DNA of 64,000 nucleotides from Bacteroidales bacterium (lineage in GTDB: Bacteria; Bacteroidota; Bacteroidia; Bacteroidales; F082). The position numbers were made by a program, and so were the translations under genes. Shown in pieces: positions 24,319 through 33,349 of the stretch (the first letter of the stretch is position 1; every line of letters begins with the position of its first letter). The DNA lies in the NCBI GenBank assembly GCA_023229135.1, contig JALNZT010000015.1, positions 19,701 through 83,700 on the forward strand. The letters run 5' to 3'. Under the pieces are notes generated by a model, which had not been told where the DNA came from, made no database searches, and saw only the letters and a list, made by a program, of their open reading frames with translations.

Positions 24319-25595
24319 TCTTTGATCAGTGCTATCACATGGAGATCATTTCCGGCAGCTAATCCACCTAGGTTGCCACTATTGGTAAAATCTACAAAGT
24401 AACGGTCGATATAATAAACCCTATCCATAATTTCAGCAGAAGTAGCCATGCCTTTAATTTCGGTGCCAAGCGCCATAATTCTACGCTCTGAATTACTTGA
24501 CGACCAACTAATTATCTGCTTTCTATTCCGCAGAAAAACAAGTCCATTTTGGGTAGCAGCGGGCGGAATAAACTCAAAATCAGAGAGGGTTGATTTCAGT
24601 TCAATTAGGTCTGTTTTAACATCAAAACTAAAAATCTGCGTAGACCCATTTTCGTTTGAAGCCAATAAAAAAACACCACCGCTATCAGAAGCCGGAAGCA
24701 TATCTTGGGCTTCAATGGGCATTTCAATCTGTTTAAACAGCACACCACTTGCCCTATAAAAGAGCATCAACCAGTGTTTCCCGCTTTGTAAATCTTTTGT
24801 GGCTGCATACAGGTATTGGTAGTCAAAACTTACTGCCGAAATTAATTTTGAGGCTTCCACTCGGGCGTTAAGTTGCACATTCCCAGTATAGAAATGATGA
24901 AGCTTCAGGTTTCCATTGCGATCAGCCAAAAGCAGTTTGTCGTTCAGTAAAAAATAATCTACGTATTCGGCTTGCGGAAATCCAGCCTCTGCACGCCAGA
25001 CAGTTGCTGCTTCTCTAACCGCACGCACCTCCACAAAACGTTTGCTTTTGGGCCAGGATAAAATAAAATCACTTTGAATATTTCCTTCTAATTTTTCTAC
25101 CTCATAATCAAAGCTTTGCATATTCGTCACCTGGCCTGTTAAAGGTTCAAAAATTGCGATTTGTGTTTGACGACTTTCTTTAAATCCAAAAACGACCTTC
25201 TCTCCAGGTGGCTGTCTATCGGTAAAAACAACCGGCTGGTATTTCAGTTTTGTCTGGGATTCATCATTCGCCCGAATCAATATATAACCCCTCTCTACAT
25301 CTAAAGAACCTAACTTTATAATACGCTCAATAACAGTATCTTTGCTATGAATATTCAAAGTAAACGGAGGAGTGAGTGAAATCAGGTCTTCATTCACAAA
25401 GCTGATGCTAACGCTATGAACCATTTTGTCATCGCTCACCCGAAAAACCACAGTATCCATAATTCTGCTAAACAAAGGGGTATCACCCAATGGTCTTATA
25501 AAAGTAACAACTGGATGTTTATTTTCAGCTTCTTTTTTGCAGGAAGAAACATATATTAAGCCTAAAAGCAGAAAAGTAATCCATCTTATTTGCAT
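24315..25595 (-). CDS. Lipoprotein with probable beta-propeller fold, function unknown
   Basis: This 426-residue protein has a lipoprotein signal (LGLIYVSSCKK). An Ig-like N-terminal part (about 25-130; HPVVTFIRPLGDTPLF, FRVSDDKMVHSVSISF) is followed by repeated beta-rich blades such as SAVSFDYQYLYAATKD and GGVFLLASNENGSTQIFSFD, suggesting a propeller. No catalytic motif or named family is recognised. Its 3' end overlaps mnmD by 4 bp, so the two are co-transcribed, which need not imply a shared function. A plus-strand promoter overlaps its start. Confidence 0.75.
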   Translation of the reverse strand: MQIRWITFLLLGLIYVSSCKKEAENKHPVVTFIRPLGDTPLFSRIMDTVVFRVSDDKMVHSVSISFVNEDLISLTPPFTLNIHSKDTVIERIIKLGSLDVERGYILIRANDESQTKLKYQPVVFTDRQPPGEKVVFGFKESRQTQIAIFEPLTGQVTNMQSFDYEVEKLEGNIQSDFILSWPKSKRFVEVRAVREAATVWRAEAGFPQAEYVDYFLLNDKLLLADRNGNLKLHHFYTGNVQLNARVEASKLISAVSFDYQYLYAATKDLQSGKHWLMLFYRASGVLFKQIEMPIEAQDMLPASDSGGVFLLASNENGSTQIFSFDVKTDLIELKSTLSDFEFIPPAATQNGLVFLRNRKQIISWSSSNSERRIMALGTEIKGMATSAEIMDRVYYIDRYFVDFTNSGNLGGLAAGNDLHVIALIKE

Positions 25596-25620
25596 AACAT
25601 CATTGGTCTGATTAACTTTG
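25589..25620 (+). promoter_or_regulatory. Complete Bacteroidota promoter for the exonuclease operon
   Basis: TTTG at 25589-25592 and TAACTTTG at 25613-25620 are 20 bp apart, the expected -33/-7 layout. The exonuclease ATG is 46 bp downstream. The -33 element overlaps the start of the divergent lipoprotein gene. Confidence 0.6.
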
Positions 25621-25666
25621 GCTAAAATAACGAAAACTTAAATCGCCTTCACAAATAACTTGCCTT

Positions 25667-26377
25667 ATGCTTTATAATATACCATTTTCAAAGGTGTTAT
25701 TCCTTGATATCGAGACAGTTTCCAAACATGCTAACTATGATGAATTATCCGATCGTATGAAAAAGCTTTGGGAAAAGAAGTCTTTAAAAATTAGAAAATC
25801 AGAGACAGAAACTGCCGAAGAACTTTACCCAAGAGCGGCTATTTACGCTGAATTTGGTAAAATAATCGTGATTTCAGTGGGATTTCTCAACGGGAGCGAA
25901 TTTCGCATCAAGTCGTTTTATGGCGATGATGAGAAAGTCCTTCTTCAGGAATTTGCCGAATTACTGAACCGCTACTACAATTATCCCGATAGCATGTTGT
26001 GCGCCCACAACGGCAAGGAGTTCGATTTTCCGTATATCGCAAGGCGGATGATCATCAATGGCATCGACTTACCGGTGCCTTTACAGATCGCCGGCAAAAA
26101 GCCATGGGAAATCAGGCATTTAGACACCATGGAACTGTGGAAATTCGGAGATTATAAAAACTATACCTCGCTCGATTTATTGACCGCCATTTTCGATATC
26201 CCAACGCCAAAAGACGATATCGACGGCAGCATGGTAGGCGAAGTTTATTGGCAACAAAATGACTTAGAGCGCATTAAAGAATATTGCCAAAAAGATGTGC
26301 TGGCCGTTGCACAATTGATGCGCAGGTACCTGAATGAGCCACTGATCAGTGAAGAAAACATAATTTTTACACCTTAA
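25667..26377 (+). CDS. Predicted 3'-5' exonuclease (PolB-type DEDD)
   Basis: This 236-residue nuclease resembles the proofreading domain of family B DNA polymerases. Exo I is FLDIETV (Asp14, Glu16), Exo II is CAHNGKEFDFPYIARR and Exo III is EYCQKDVLAVAQL with Tyr and Asp, giving a complete DEDDy set. It has no polymerase domain. It is followed after 12 bp by a Cas4-like nuclease, and a full promoter lies upstream, so the two probably form an operon. A DNA repair or mobile-DNA processing role is inferred from the pairing. Confidence 0.85.
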   Translation: MLYNIPFSKVLFLDIETVSKHANYDELSDRMKKLWEKKSLKIRKSETETAEELYPRAAIYAEFGKIIVISVGFLNGSEFRIKSFYGDDEKVLLQEFAELLNRYYNYPDSMLCAHNGKEFDFPYIARRMIINGIDLPVPLQIAGKKPWEIRHLDTMELWKFGDYKNYTSLDLLTAIFDIPTPKDDIDGSMVGEVYWQQNDLERIKEYCQKDVLAVAQLMRRYLNEPLISEENIIFTP

Positions 26378-26389
26378 TCCCGAAATTAA

Positions 26390-27802
26390 ATGGCCAAGCA
26401 CCTGCTTTCAAAATCTACCTATATAAGAAGCCTTCAATGTCAAAAATCGCTTTACCTACATAAGAAACGTCCTTTTTTGCGTGATAAAATGCTCGCTTCA
26501 CAACTGGCGAAATTTCGCAGAGGCACTGCCGTGGGTGTTTTAGCACGCGATTTGTTTCCGGGCGGAATTGATATGACACCGGGATCGCCCTCCCAATATC
26601 AGAAACGTCGGGTAGAAACTTTAGAAGCACTTCAAAATCCTGATGTAGACGTGATTTACGAAGGTGTTTTTCAGCACAATGAGGTACTTATCATGCTGGA
26701 CATTTTGGTGCGTGAAGACCAAAAATGGCGGGCAATAGAAGTAAAAAGCTCGCTCAAATTGTCCGAAACTTTTATGCAGGATGCCTTTTTGCAATATTAC
26801 GTTTTGAAGGGAAATCAACTCGAACTATCTGATTTTGAGTTGATGTATATTGATAAAGATTACCTTTTGGGCAGCCAACTTGAGCTGGATAAATTATTTA
26901 TCGGCCAATCGGTAATGCTAGAGGCTGAAGCCCATCTTGAACAAACCAACAGCCAAATTGAAGCTGCAAAGGAAACTTTGCTGCTTAAAAATTCTCCTGA
27001 TATAAAAATCGGTGTTCAATGCAATTATCCTTATCCCTGCGATTTTAGAGGACATTGTTGGAAAAAAGTACCAACGAACAGCCTGCTCTATATCGATGCT
27101 ATTCCGCCCAACAAACGTTTTGAACTGTACCACAGCGGTATAGAAAACGTAAGTCAGCTTCCAAAAGAACAAATTACTACCGAAATTTTAGCGCAGGATA
27201 AGGCGCTGCAAGCACAAACTTATCACCTGAACCCCGAAAAATTCGCGTTTTTAGAAGCTAATATTTCAACATCTAAGCGCAGTTTTATTAAGGTGCTTTA
27301 CAAGCAGCCGGCCATTCCCGAGCACGAAAACACCAAGCCTTATACACCACAATTTCTGGCAATTACCGCATTAGTAACCGACGGTAAAAAGCAGGAATTT
27401 CATAGCTGGGACTGTAGCGAATACCCGGATCAATGGCAGGCCGGGTTTGAGTTTTTGGCAGATTTATGGTCAAAAACTAAGGTTTTAATCAGCTTTAAAG
27501 ATGCGCAACTTCGCCCATTGCTTGAGGAATTTATGCCACACTTGGACAGCTCAAAACTGTTTGACTTTTGGGAGCTGCTAAAGTCAGCTGATTTTTATTT
27601 TCCGGTAATCAATACCGAGATTGATTTGGAGGCTTTGTGTGCTTTTATAATCGAAAAACACAGACCATTGAAGCACGAGGCTTGGCTTATCAAAGATTTG
27701 ACAGCATCTCCGGATGAAAACAGAGAAAATGTGCTTTCAAAATTGAAATCCTATGTTTCATCACTCAATGTGCTGGTGAATTTCTTCGAAACAAAAAATT
27801 AG
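26390..27802 (+). CDS. DUF2779-type Cas4-like Fe-S nuclease
   Basis: In this 470-residue protein the first 225 residues carry the Cas4/AddB/Dna2 layout: Cys17, Asp104 (IMLDILV), Glu117-x-Lys119 (AIEVKSS), then Cys211, Cys217 and Cys223 (CNYPYPCDFRGHC). That is a PD-(D/E)xK nuclease core with four cysteines placed to hold an iron-sulfur cluster. The remainder (about 300-470) resembles the C-terminal part of DUF2779 proteins, where a DEDD-like fold is usual, but here the acidic residues are poorly kept. It is paired with the DEDDy exonuclease 12 bp upstream. No cas genes or CRISPR array occur nearby. Confidence 0.75.
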   Translation: MAKHLLSKSTYIRSLQCQKSLYLHKKRPFLRDKMLASQLAKFRRGTAVGVLARDLFPGGIDMTPGSPSQYQKRRVETLEALQNPDVDVIYEGVFQHNEVLIMLDILVREDQKWRAIEVKSSLKLSETFMQDAFLQYYVLKGNQLELSDFELMYIDKDYLLGSQLELDKLFIGQSVMLEAEAHLEQTNSQIEAAKETLLLKNSPDIKIGVQCNYPYPCDFRGHCWKKVPTNSLLYIDAIPPNKRFELYHSGIENVSQLPKEQITTEILAQDKALQAQTYHLNPEKFAFLEANISTSKRSFIKVLYKQPAIPEHENTKPYTPQFLAITALVTDGKKQEFHSWDCSEYPDQWQAGFEFLADLWSKTKVLISFKDAQLRPLLEEFMPHLDSSKLFDFWELLKSADFYFPVINTEIDLEALCAFIIEKHRPLKHEAWLIKDLTASPDENRENVLSKLKSYVSSLNVLVNFFETKN

Positions 27803-27881
27803 ATAGCCCACAAAACGCGCTGTTACAATCATATCTATTTTTTAGAACATTTTTAAGGACAAAAAATAGTACTAAACCATT

Positions 27882-27908
27882 TTTGCACCAAGCTAATTTG
27901 TATTTTTG
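27882..27908 (+). promoter_or_regulatory. Possible dnaB promoter
   Basis: TATTTTTG at 27901-27908 fits the -7 consensus, with TTTG at 27882-27885 about 15 bp upstream, which is short spacing. The dnaB ATG follows only 4 bp later, so a transcript from it would be almost leaderless. The overlapping TAATTTG just upstream is an alternative. Confidence 0.3.
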
Positions 27909-27912
27909 ACCA

Positions 27913-29439
27913 ATGAATCAAAACAATAAACGCACTACAAAAAGTTCACAAGCTACTGGCAATCAACTAAATGACATTTTGATGCAGCATGGCAGGGTTC
28001 CTCCACAGGCGATTGAATTAGAGGAGGTTGTATTAGGAGCGATGATGCTCGAGAAAGATGCCGTAAATGCCATTATCGATATCTTGAAGCCGGAAGTTTT
28101 CTACAAAGAATCACATCAGAAGATTTTCACAGCTATTTTCAATCTTTTTTCAAAGTCAGAAGCCATCGATATTTTGACCGTAACCAACGAGTTAAAATTT
28201 CAGGGCGATCTGGAGATTGTTGGCGGTCCCTATTTTATTTCACAGCTCACTAACCGCGTGGTTTCGGCAGCCAATATTGAGTTTCATGCACGAATTTTGA
28301 TTCAAAAGCACATTCAGCGTGAGCTGATTCAAATTTCTTCTAACATTATCAAAGACGCATACGAGGATACCACAGATGTTTTCGACTTATTGGATAAAGC
28401 CGAAAGCGGTCTGTTTTCAGTAAGTGAGAACAATCTTAGAAGGAGTTTTAGCGCCATGCCCGAATTGGTAAAAAAAGCCATCGAAGACATAGAAAAAGCT
28501 AAAGACAGTGATTCCAATATGCGTGGGGTTCCTTCGGGATATACTGGTTTAGACCGTATTACGCAAGGCTGGCAAAAATCTGACCTGATTATTTTGGCTG
28601 CCCGACCGAGTATGGGTAAAACAGCTTTGGCACTTAATTTGGCACGCAATGCCGCTGTTGAATTTAACAAACCGATTGCTTTTTTCTCACTCGAAATGTC
28701 GTCCGTTCAGCTGGTTACACGTTTGATTTCCAGCGAAACCTATCTACCTGCAGAAAAATTACGCAAGGGCGATCTGGAAGAGTATGAGTGGCAACAGCTT
28801 AACACCAAGATTAATCCGCTGGTACAAGCGAAGATGTATATAGACGACACGCCACAGCTTTCTATTTTTGAGCTCAGAGCTAAATGCAGAAGACTAAAAC
28901 AACAGTTTGACATTCAAATGATTTTTATTGATTATCTGCAACTTATGACAGCTGGTGGCGATAATCGCGGAAACCGTGAACAGGAAATTAGTCAGATTTC
29001 ACGTTCTCTAAAAAGCTTAGCTAAAGAGCTGGATGTGCCTGTTTTAGCTCTTTCGCAGTTGAGCCGTAATGTGGAAAGTCGTCCCGGTTCCAAAAAACCA
29101 ATCCTTTCTGACTTGCGTGAGTCGGGCGCTATCGAGCAGGATGCCGATATGGTTATATTTATCTACAGACCAGAATATTACGGAATAAATGACGATGGTG
29201 AAGGTAACTCAGTACAAGGTTTGGCCATGATCAATATTGCCAAACACAGAAACGGTAAACTGGGTGATGTCAACCTGAAATTTAATGGTCAGTTTGCACG
29301 TTTTGAAGAACCTGAAAACTTTGACCAGCAACAGGAGTTGAGTCCTAACACAGGTTTCGAGATGCAAAATACCCGCACTGTTAGTTCTAAGATGAATGAT
29401 GATTTTGGTCCTACAGCCGATAATGGTGATCCGTTTTAG
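27913..29439 (+). CDS. dnaB: Replicative DNA helicase DnaB
   Basis: This is the hexameric replication-fork helicase, 508 residues. The N-terminal DnaB domain includes PPQAIELEEVVLGAMMLEKDAV. The RecA-like domain has the Walker A loop AARPSMGKTALALNLARN, FFSLEMSSVQLVTRL, the Walker B IFIDYLQLM, and LSQLSRNVESR with SDLRESGAIEQDADMVIFIYRP (motif H4). No intein interrupts it. A hydrophilic tail of about 40 residues follows the helicase domain. Confidence 0.97.
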   Translation: MNQNNKRTTKSSQATGNQLNDILMQHGRVPPQAIELEEVVLGAMMLEKDAVNAIIDILKPEVFYKESHQKIFTAIFNLFSKSEAIDILTVTNELKFQGDLEIVGGPYFISQLTNRVVSAANIEFHARILIQKHIQRELIQISSNIIKDAYEDTTDVFDLLDKAESGLFSVSENNLRRSFSAMPELVKKAIEDIEKAKDSDSNMRGVPSGYTGLDRITQGWQKSDLIILAARPSMGKTALALNLARNAAVEFNKPIAFFSLEMSSVQLVTRLISSETYLPAEKLRKGDLEEYEWQQLNTKINPLVQAKMYIDDTPQLSIFELRAKCRRLKQQFDIQMIFIDYLQLMTAGGDNRGNREQEISQISRSLKSLAKELDVPVLALSQLSRNVESRPGSKKPILSDLRESGAIEQDADMVIFIYRPEYYGINDDGEGNSVQGLAMINIAKHRNGKLGDVNLKFNGQFARFEEPENFDQQQELSPNTGFEMQNTRTVSSKMNDDFGPTADNGDPF

Positions 29440-29507
29440 TATAAGCTATTAATAAACAAGAACATACGTCAAGCCTAAGTTTTAAAATTATCAAAAATTG
29501 CCAAACC

Positions 29508-30350
29508 ATGAAATTAAAAAGAATTTTCCAATCCTTGTTTTTAATCACCTTACTATTAGCTGTGATTTCAAGTATGGCTTTTATGCCCAAAAAATCTATC
29601 CGACTGAAGTACGCTTTTAGTCAGGGAGCCACCTACAAGTTAGAAATCAAAACCACCCAAAATATCTCCATGAATATGGCAGGACAAAGTATGGTTTTGA
29701 AACAAAATGTTATTCTCAATCAAACGGCTGAGATATTTACTATTTCTGAAGAGGGGAATATTGAATTTGAGATTACTTACGACAGAATTCGTTTCGATCA
29801 AAGTGCAATGGGTATGGAGATGAGCTGGGATTCTGATAATCCGGAAGCCTCAAAAGACAATATGATGGCGCAACAAATCGCCGGCCAGTTTCAGAAAGCC
29901 ATGGAAAATAAAGTTAGTTCGACCATCGACAAATACGGAAATCCCGTAGAAAACAACAGTGCCGAAGTTATGGGAAGCAGCAGTGTATCAGGTTTTGAAA
30001 TGGGTATGCTGGTAGTTTTCCCTGATCACGAAATATCCGTTGGCGAAAGCTGGGAAGTGAGTACAAAACCTGATCCCAACAGCGACTTCACAGTCAGCTC
30101 CATCTACACCCTCACCGATGTCAAAGGCAACAAGGCTCTTATCAGCTATGATGGAGCCATCAGCGGAACCGAAATGAATGGCAATTCAGCCAAATTGAGT
30201 GGCACAATCACCGGAAAAGCCGAAGTCAACACCAAGACCGGCTGGCTCGAAAGTAGTACTACAATGCAAAAACTGGACATGGAAATGGAGCAACAAGGTC
30301 AAACTATTCCTATGTCGCTCTCCAGTATTATTGAACTTAAATCAGAATAG
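29508..30350 (+). CDS. DUF6263-like exported protein
   Basis: This 280-residue protein has an N-terminal hydrophobic signal (about residues 6-26), and the rest is beta-rich and very rich in Met, Ser, Thr and Glu. KYAFSQGATYKLEIKTTQNISMNMAGQ and VGESWEVSTKPDPNSDF match the layout of Bacteroidota DUF6263 proteins, whose role is unknown. Likely periplasmic or surface. Hairpin array 2 begins within 20 bp of its stop codon and would form the 3' part of its transcript. Confidence 0.75.
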   Translation: MKLKRIFQSLFLITLLLAVISSMAFMPKKSIRLKYAFSQGATYKLEIKTTQNISMNMAGQSMVLKQNVILNQTAEIFTISEEGNIEFEITYDRIRFDQSAMGMEMSWDSDNPEASKDNMMAQQIAGQFQKAMENKVSSTIDKYGNPVENNSAEVMGSSSVSGFEMGMLVVFPDHEISVGESWEVSTKPDPNSDFTVSSIYTLTDVKGNKALISYDGAISGTEMNGNSAKLSGTITGKAEVNTKTGWLESSTTMQKLDMEMEQQGQTIPMSLSSIIELKSE

Positions 30351-30367
30351 TTTGAGGTAGGGTGCCG

Positions 30368-31252
30368 GTCAGGGTGCAGGCCGAAGTATTAGTCAGGGTG
30401 CGGGTCGAAGTGCTAGTCAGGGTGCGACTATGTGGCGACGATAAACAGTCGCGCTCTGGCTTTGTTGTATTATACACGAACCAGTCAGGGGGCGACTTCT
30501 TCAGCATCGCCGGATTAGTCGTACCCTGACTTGCAATATAGCACAGTCAAGGGGCGAGCCGAAGTGCTAGTCAGGGTGCGACTATGTGGCGACGTTAAAC
30601 AGTCGCGCTCTGACTTTGTTGTATTATACACGAACCAGTCAGGGGGCGACTTCTTCAGCATCGCCTTATCAGTCGCACCCTGACTTGCAATATTGTACAG
30701 TCAGGGTGCGACTATGTGGCGACGTTAAACAGTCGCGCTCTGACTTCGTTGTATTATACACGAACCAGTCAGGGGGCGACTTCTTCAGCATCGCCGGATT
30801 AGTCGCACCCTGACTTGCAACATAGAACAGTCAGGGTGCGGGTCGAAGTATTAGTCAGGGTGCGACTATGTGGCGACGTTAAACAGTCGCGCTCTGACTT
30901 TGTTGTATTATAAACGAACTAGTCAGGGGGCGACTTCTTCAGCATCGCCGGATTAGTCGCACCCTGACTTGCAACATAGAACAGTCAGGGTGCGGGTCGA
31001 AGTATTAGTCAGGGTGCGACTATGTGGCGACGTTAAACAGTCGCGCTCTGACTTTGTTGTATTATAAACGAACTAGTCAGGGGGCGACTTCTTCAGCATC
31101 GCCTTATCAGTCGCACCCTGACTTGCAATATTGTACAGTCAGGGTACGACTATGTGGCGACGATAAACAGTCGCGCTCTGACTTCGTTGTATTATACACG
31201 AACCAGTCAGGGGGCGACTTCTTCAGCATCGCCGGATTAGTCGCACCCTGAC
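30368..31252. repeat. Hairpin repeat array 2: six double-hairpin units in a duplicated three-unit block
   Basis: Units start at 30415, 30569, 30699, 30853, 31007 and 31137, with spacings of 154, 130, 154, 154 and 130 bp. Each has the same two hairpins as array 1 (15-nt arms AGTCAGGGNGCGACT and inverse; loops of 17 and 19 nt), but a 21-nt first linker of different sequence. The 24-bp difference is an optional half-arm module (AGTCAGGGTGCGGGTCGAAG plus four bases). Units of one type have CGGATT at the end of loop 2 and carry the module; units 2 and 5 have CTTATC and lack it. Units 1-3 and 4-6 form two copies of a 438-bp block. The array separates two plus-strand genes and begins 17 bp after a stop codon. 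All spacings leave remainder one modulo three, so the frames inside are not genes. Confidence 0.92.
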
Positions 31253-31292
31253 TTACAAAAAACATTAAGTTTGCAAACAATTCAGCTAAATC

Positions 31293-32000
31293 ATGAAGAA
31301 AATAGCCAGGTTGTTTCTAAAAGCTATACGAATTTTTATCAGTATAACAGGGCTTTTCGCGCTTATTATGATCGCCCTCAGTTTTACTGATTATCCTTAT
31401 TTCGCCTATCATTGGACGGGTAACAAAACCATTAGTCAAACAAATATTCCAGCTTATATTATTGTGATGGGTGCTGGAGGAATCCCTAGTGAGCAGGGAC
31501 TTATTCGTTGTTATTTTGCTGCTGAACTGGCCAAACAATACCCAAATTCCAAACTTATTGTTGCGCTGCCAGCTGATTCTATTGACTTTGAGACAAGCGA
31601 TCACAGTCGTATGATTGACGAATTGATGGTGAGAGGAGTCCATAAGCAGCGTATATTTTCTGAAACGAAAGGTTCCAGCACTTACACTCAGGCCCGTAAT
31701 ATCGCACAAATGATTCCTGTTACAACTCCTATTCAGTTAGTTAGCTCTCCTGTACATTTGTATAGAAGCATTAAAACTTTCGAGAAAGTCGGGTTTAAAA
31801 GCGTTTCCGGAAAAGCAACCGTTGAGCAATCATTCGATGAGTCACTTTTGTTTCTTAAAAATGATAAAGGTAAAATAGCAAAAAGCCCGGATGCTAATCC
31901 AGGCTTTCGGTATAATATGTGGAGCTATTTGCAATATGAGATTGCTGTGCTCCGAGAATGGGCTGCTATAGTCTGGTATAAAATAAGAGGCTATATCTAA
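31293..32000 (+). CDS. YdcF/SanA-like DUF218 protein
   Basis: This 235-residue protein has an N-terminal membrane anchor (about 8-28) and a DUF218 domain: AYIIVMGAGG at about 52, EQGLIRCYFAAELAKQYPNSKLIVA, a STYTQARNIAQ helix and QLVSSPVHLYRSIKTFEKVGF. Proteins of the family (SanA, YdcF, ElyC) act in the envelope, and their chemistry is poorly defined. It follows array 2 by about 40 bp and is convergent with sucC with a 10-bp gap. Confidence 0.8.
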   Translation: MKKIARLFLKAIRIFISITGLFALIMIALSFTDYPYFAYHWTGNKTISQTNIPAYIIVMGAGGIPSEQGLIRCYFAAELAKQYPNSKLIVALPADSIDFETSDHSRMIDELMVRGVHKQRIFSETKGSSTYTQARNIAQMIPVTTPIQLVSSPVHLYRSIKTFEKVGFKSVSGKATVEQSFDESLLFLKNDKGKIAKSPDANPGFRYNMWSYLQYEIAVLREWAAIVWYKIRGYI

Positions 32001-32010
32001 ACCGACTAAT

Positions 32011-33201
32011 CTAATTCAAAACTTCGTTTACCAAACTGGCAGCGTCTTCTAACTTAATGGCAGAAAACACTTTAAGTCCTGATTGGTCAATAAGTTCTTT
32101 TCCTTCTTTTGCATTTGTACCTTGCAAACGAACAATAATCGGCACATTAATTTCACCAATATTCTGATAAGCATCTACAATACCCTGTGCCACACGGTCG
32201 CAGCGCACAATACCTCCAAAGATATTTACAAGAATCGCTTTCACATTGGGATCTTTCAAAATAATCCGGAAAGCCTCCTCTACCCTTTTGGCGTTTGCGG
32301 TGCCGCCCACGTCCAGGAAGTTAGCTGGCTCTCCACCGTACATCTTAATCAAATCCATGGTAGCCATAGCCAGTCCGGCACCATTTACCATGCAACCCAC
32401 ATTTCCGTCGAGTTTAACATAGTTCAGGTCAAAACGACTTGCTTCCACTTCAATTGGGTCTTCTTCATTCAGGTCGCGCATCTCGGCAATTTCGCCATGG
32501 CGGAAAAGTGAGTTATTGTCGATAGAAACCTTAGCATCAGCAGCATACACGCGGTCGTCAGCAGCTTTTATCACCGGATTAATTTCAAATAAGCTGGCAT
32601 CACTGCCTTCGTATGCATTATAAAGTGCCCGGATGAATTTCTGCATTTCTTTAAAAGAAGTACCACTCAAACCCAGGTTAAAGGCTATTTGTCGCGCCTG
32701 GAAAGCCTGTAATCCAACTTTTGGATCAATTTCTTCATGAAAAATTTGTTCAGGTGTTTCCTCAGCTACTTTTTCTATGTCCATTCCGCCCCTGGGCGAA
32801 TACATAATCATATTACGTCCGGTAGCTCTGTTGAGCAAGATACTCACGTAATATTCTTCTACTTTGGCCGGGCCTGGATAATAAATATTTTGTTCGATTA
32901 GCAAGCGACGCACCAGCTTACCTTCGGCGCTTGTTTGCGGTGTAACCAGCATCATACCCAGTATTTCATCTGCAAATTGCTCTACCTCTTCGAGTGATTT
33001 GGCAATTTTTACTCCGCCGCCCTTACCGCGACCACCTGCGTGGATCTGTGCTTTTACAGCCCAACGATCCGATCCTGTTTTTTTCTGTATCTCTTTGGCT
33101 GCTTCAATAGCTTTGGCCGGTGAATCAGCCACAATACCCAATGGAACGGAAACGCCATATCCGCTTAATATTTGCTTCCCCTGAAACTCGTGTAAATTCA
33201 T
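32011..33201 (-). CDS. sucC: Succinate-CoA ligase (ADP-forming) beta subunit
   Basis: SucC interconverts succinyl-CoA and succinate in the citric acid cycle, with substrate-level ATP formation. The start is ATG 33201 (MNLHEFQGKQIL), the family's normal N-terminus; in-frame sequence further upstream is not conserved. The ATP-grasp domain shows AQIHAGGRGKGGGVKIA and FEINPVI, and the C-terminal part has GNVGCMVNGAGLAMATMD and NIFGGIVRCD. Length is 396 residues. sucD is not adjacent: the gene upstream is a divergent integrase remnant. Confidence 0.96.
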   Translation of the reverse strand: MNLHEFQGKQILSGYGVSVPLGIVADSPAKAIEAAKEIQKKTGSDRWAVKAQIHAGGRGKGGGVKIAKSLEEVEQFADEILGMMLVTPQTSAEGKLVRRLLIEQNIYYPGPAKVEEYYVSILLNRATGRNMIMYSPRGGMDIEKVAEETPEQIFHEEIDPKVGLQAFQARQIAFNLGLSGTSFKEMQKFIRALYNAYEGSDASLFEINPVIKAADDRVYAADAKVSIDNNSLFRHGEIAEMRDLNEEDPIEVEASRFDLNYVKLDGNVGCMVNGAGLAMATMDLIKMYGGEPANFLDVGGTANAKRVEEAFRIILKDPNVKAILVNIFGGIVRCDRVAQGIVDAYQNIGEINVPIIVRLQGTNAKEGKELIDQSGLKVFSAIKLEDAASLVNEVLN

Positions 33202-33293
33202 AATACAACTGTTAATTGGTGATACTTTTTTGAAGCCCAAAAATAGCACTATTTGCTGAGATTACATGCAAAAATTTTAGGGAAATTTATTTT

Positions 33294-33324
33294 TTTGAGC
33301 CACTTAAATAATTTACTATTTTTG
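33294..33324 (+). promoter_or_regulatory. Complete Bacteroidota promoter before the integrase remnant
   Basis: TTTG at 33294-33297 and TATTTTTG at 33317-33324 are 19 bp apart, a close match to the -33/-7 consensus. The remnant's ATG is 25 bp downstream. Confidence 0.6.
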
Positions 33325-33349
33325 TTGGTGCCTTAAAACAACGCCTTTA

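Noticed and set aside
30586..31251. Similar peptides inside array 2
   Set aside because: Unit spacings of 130 and 154 bp break the frame each time, and the sequence is explained by the hairpin repeats.
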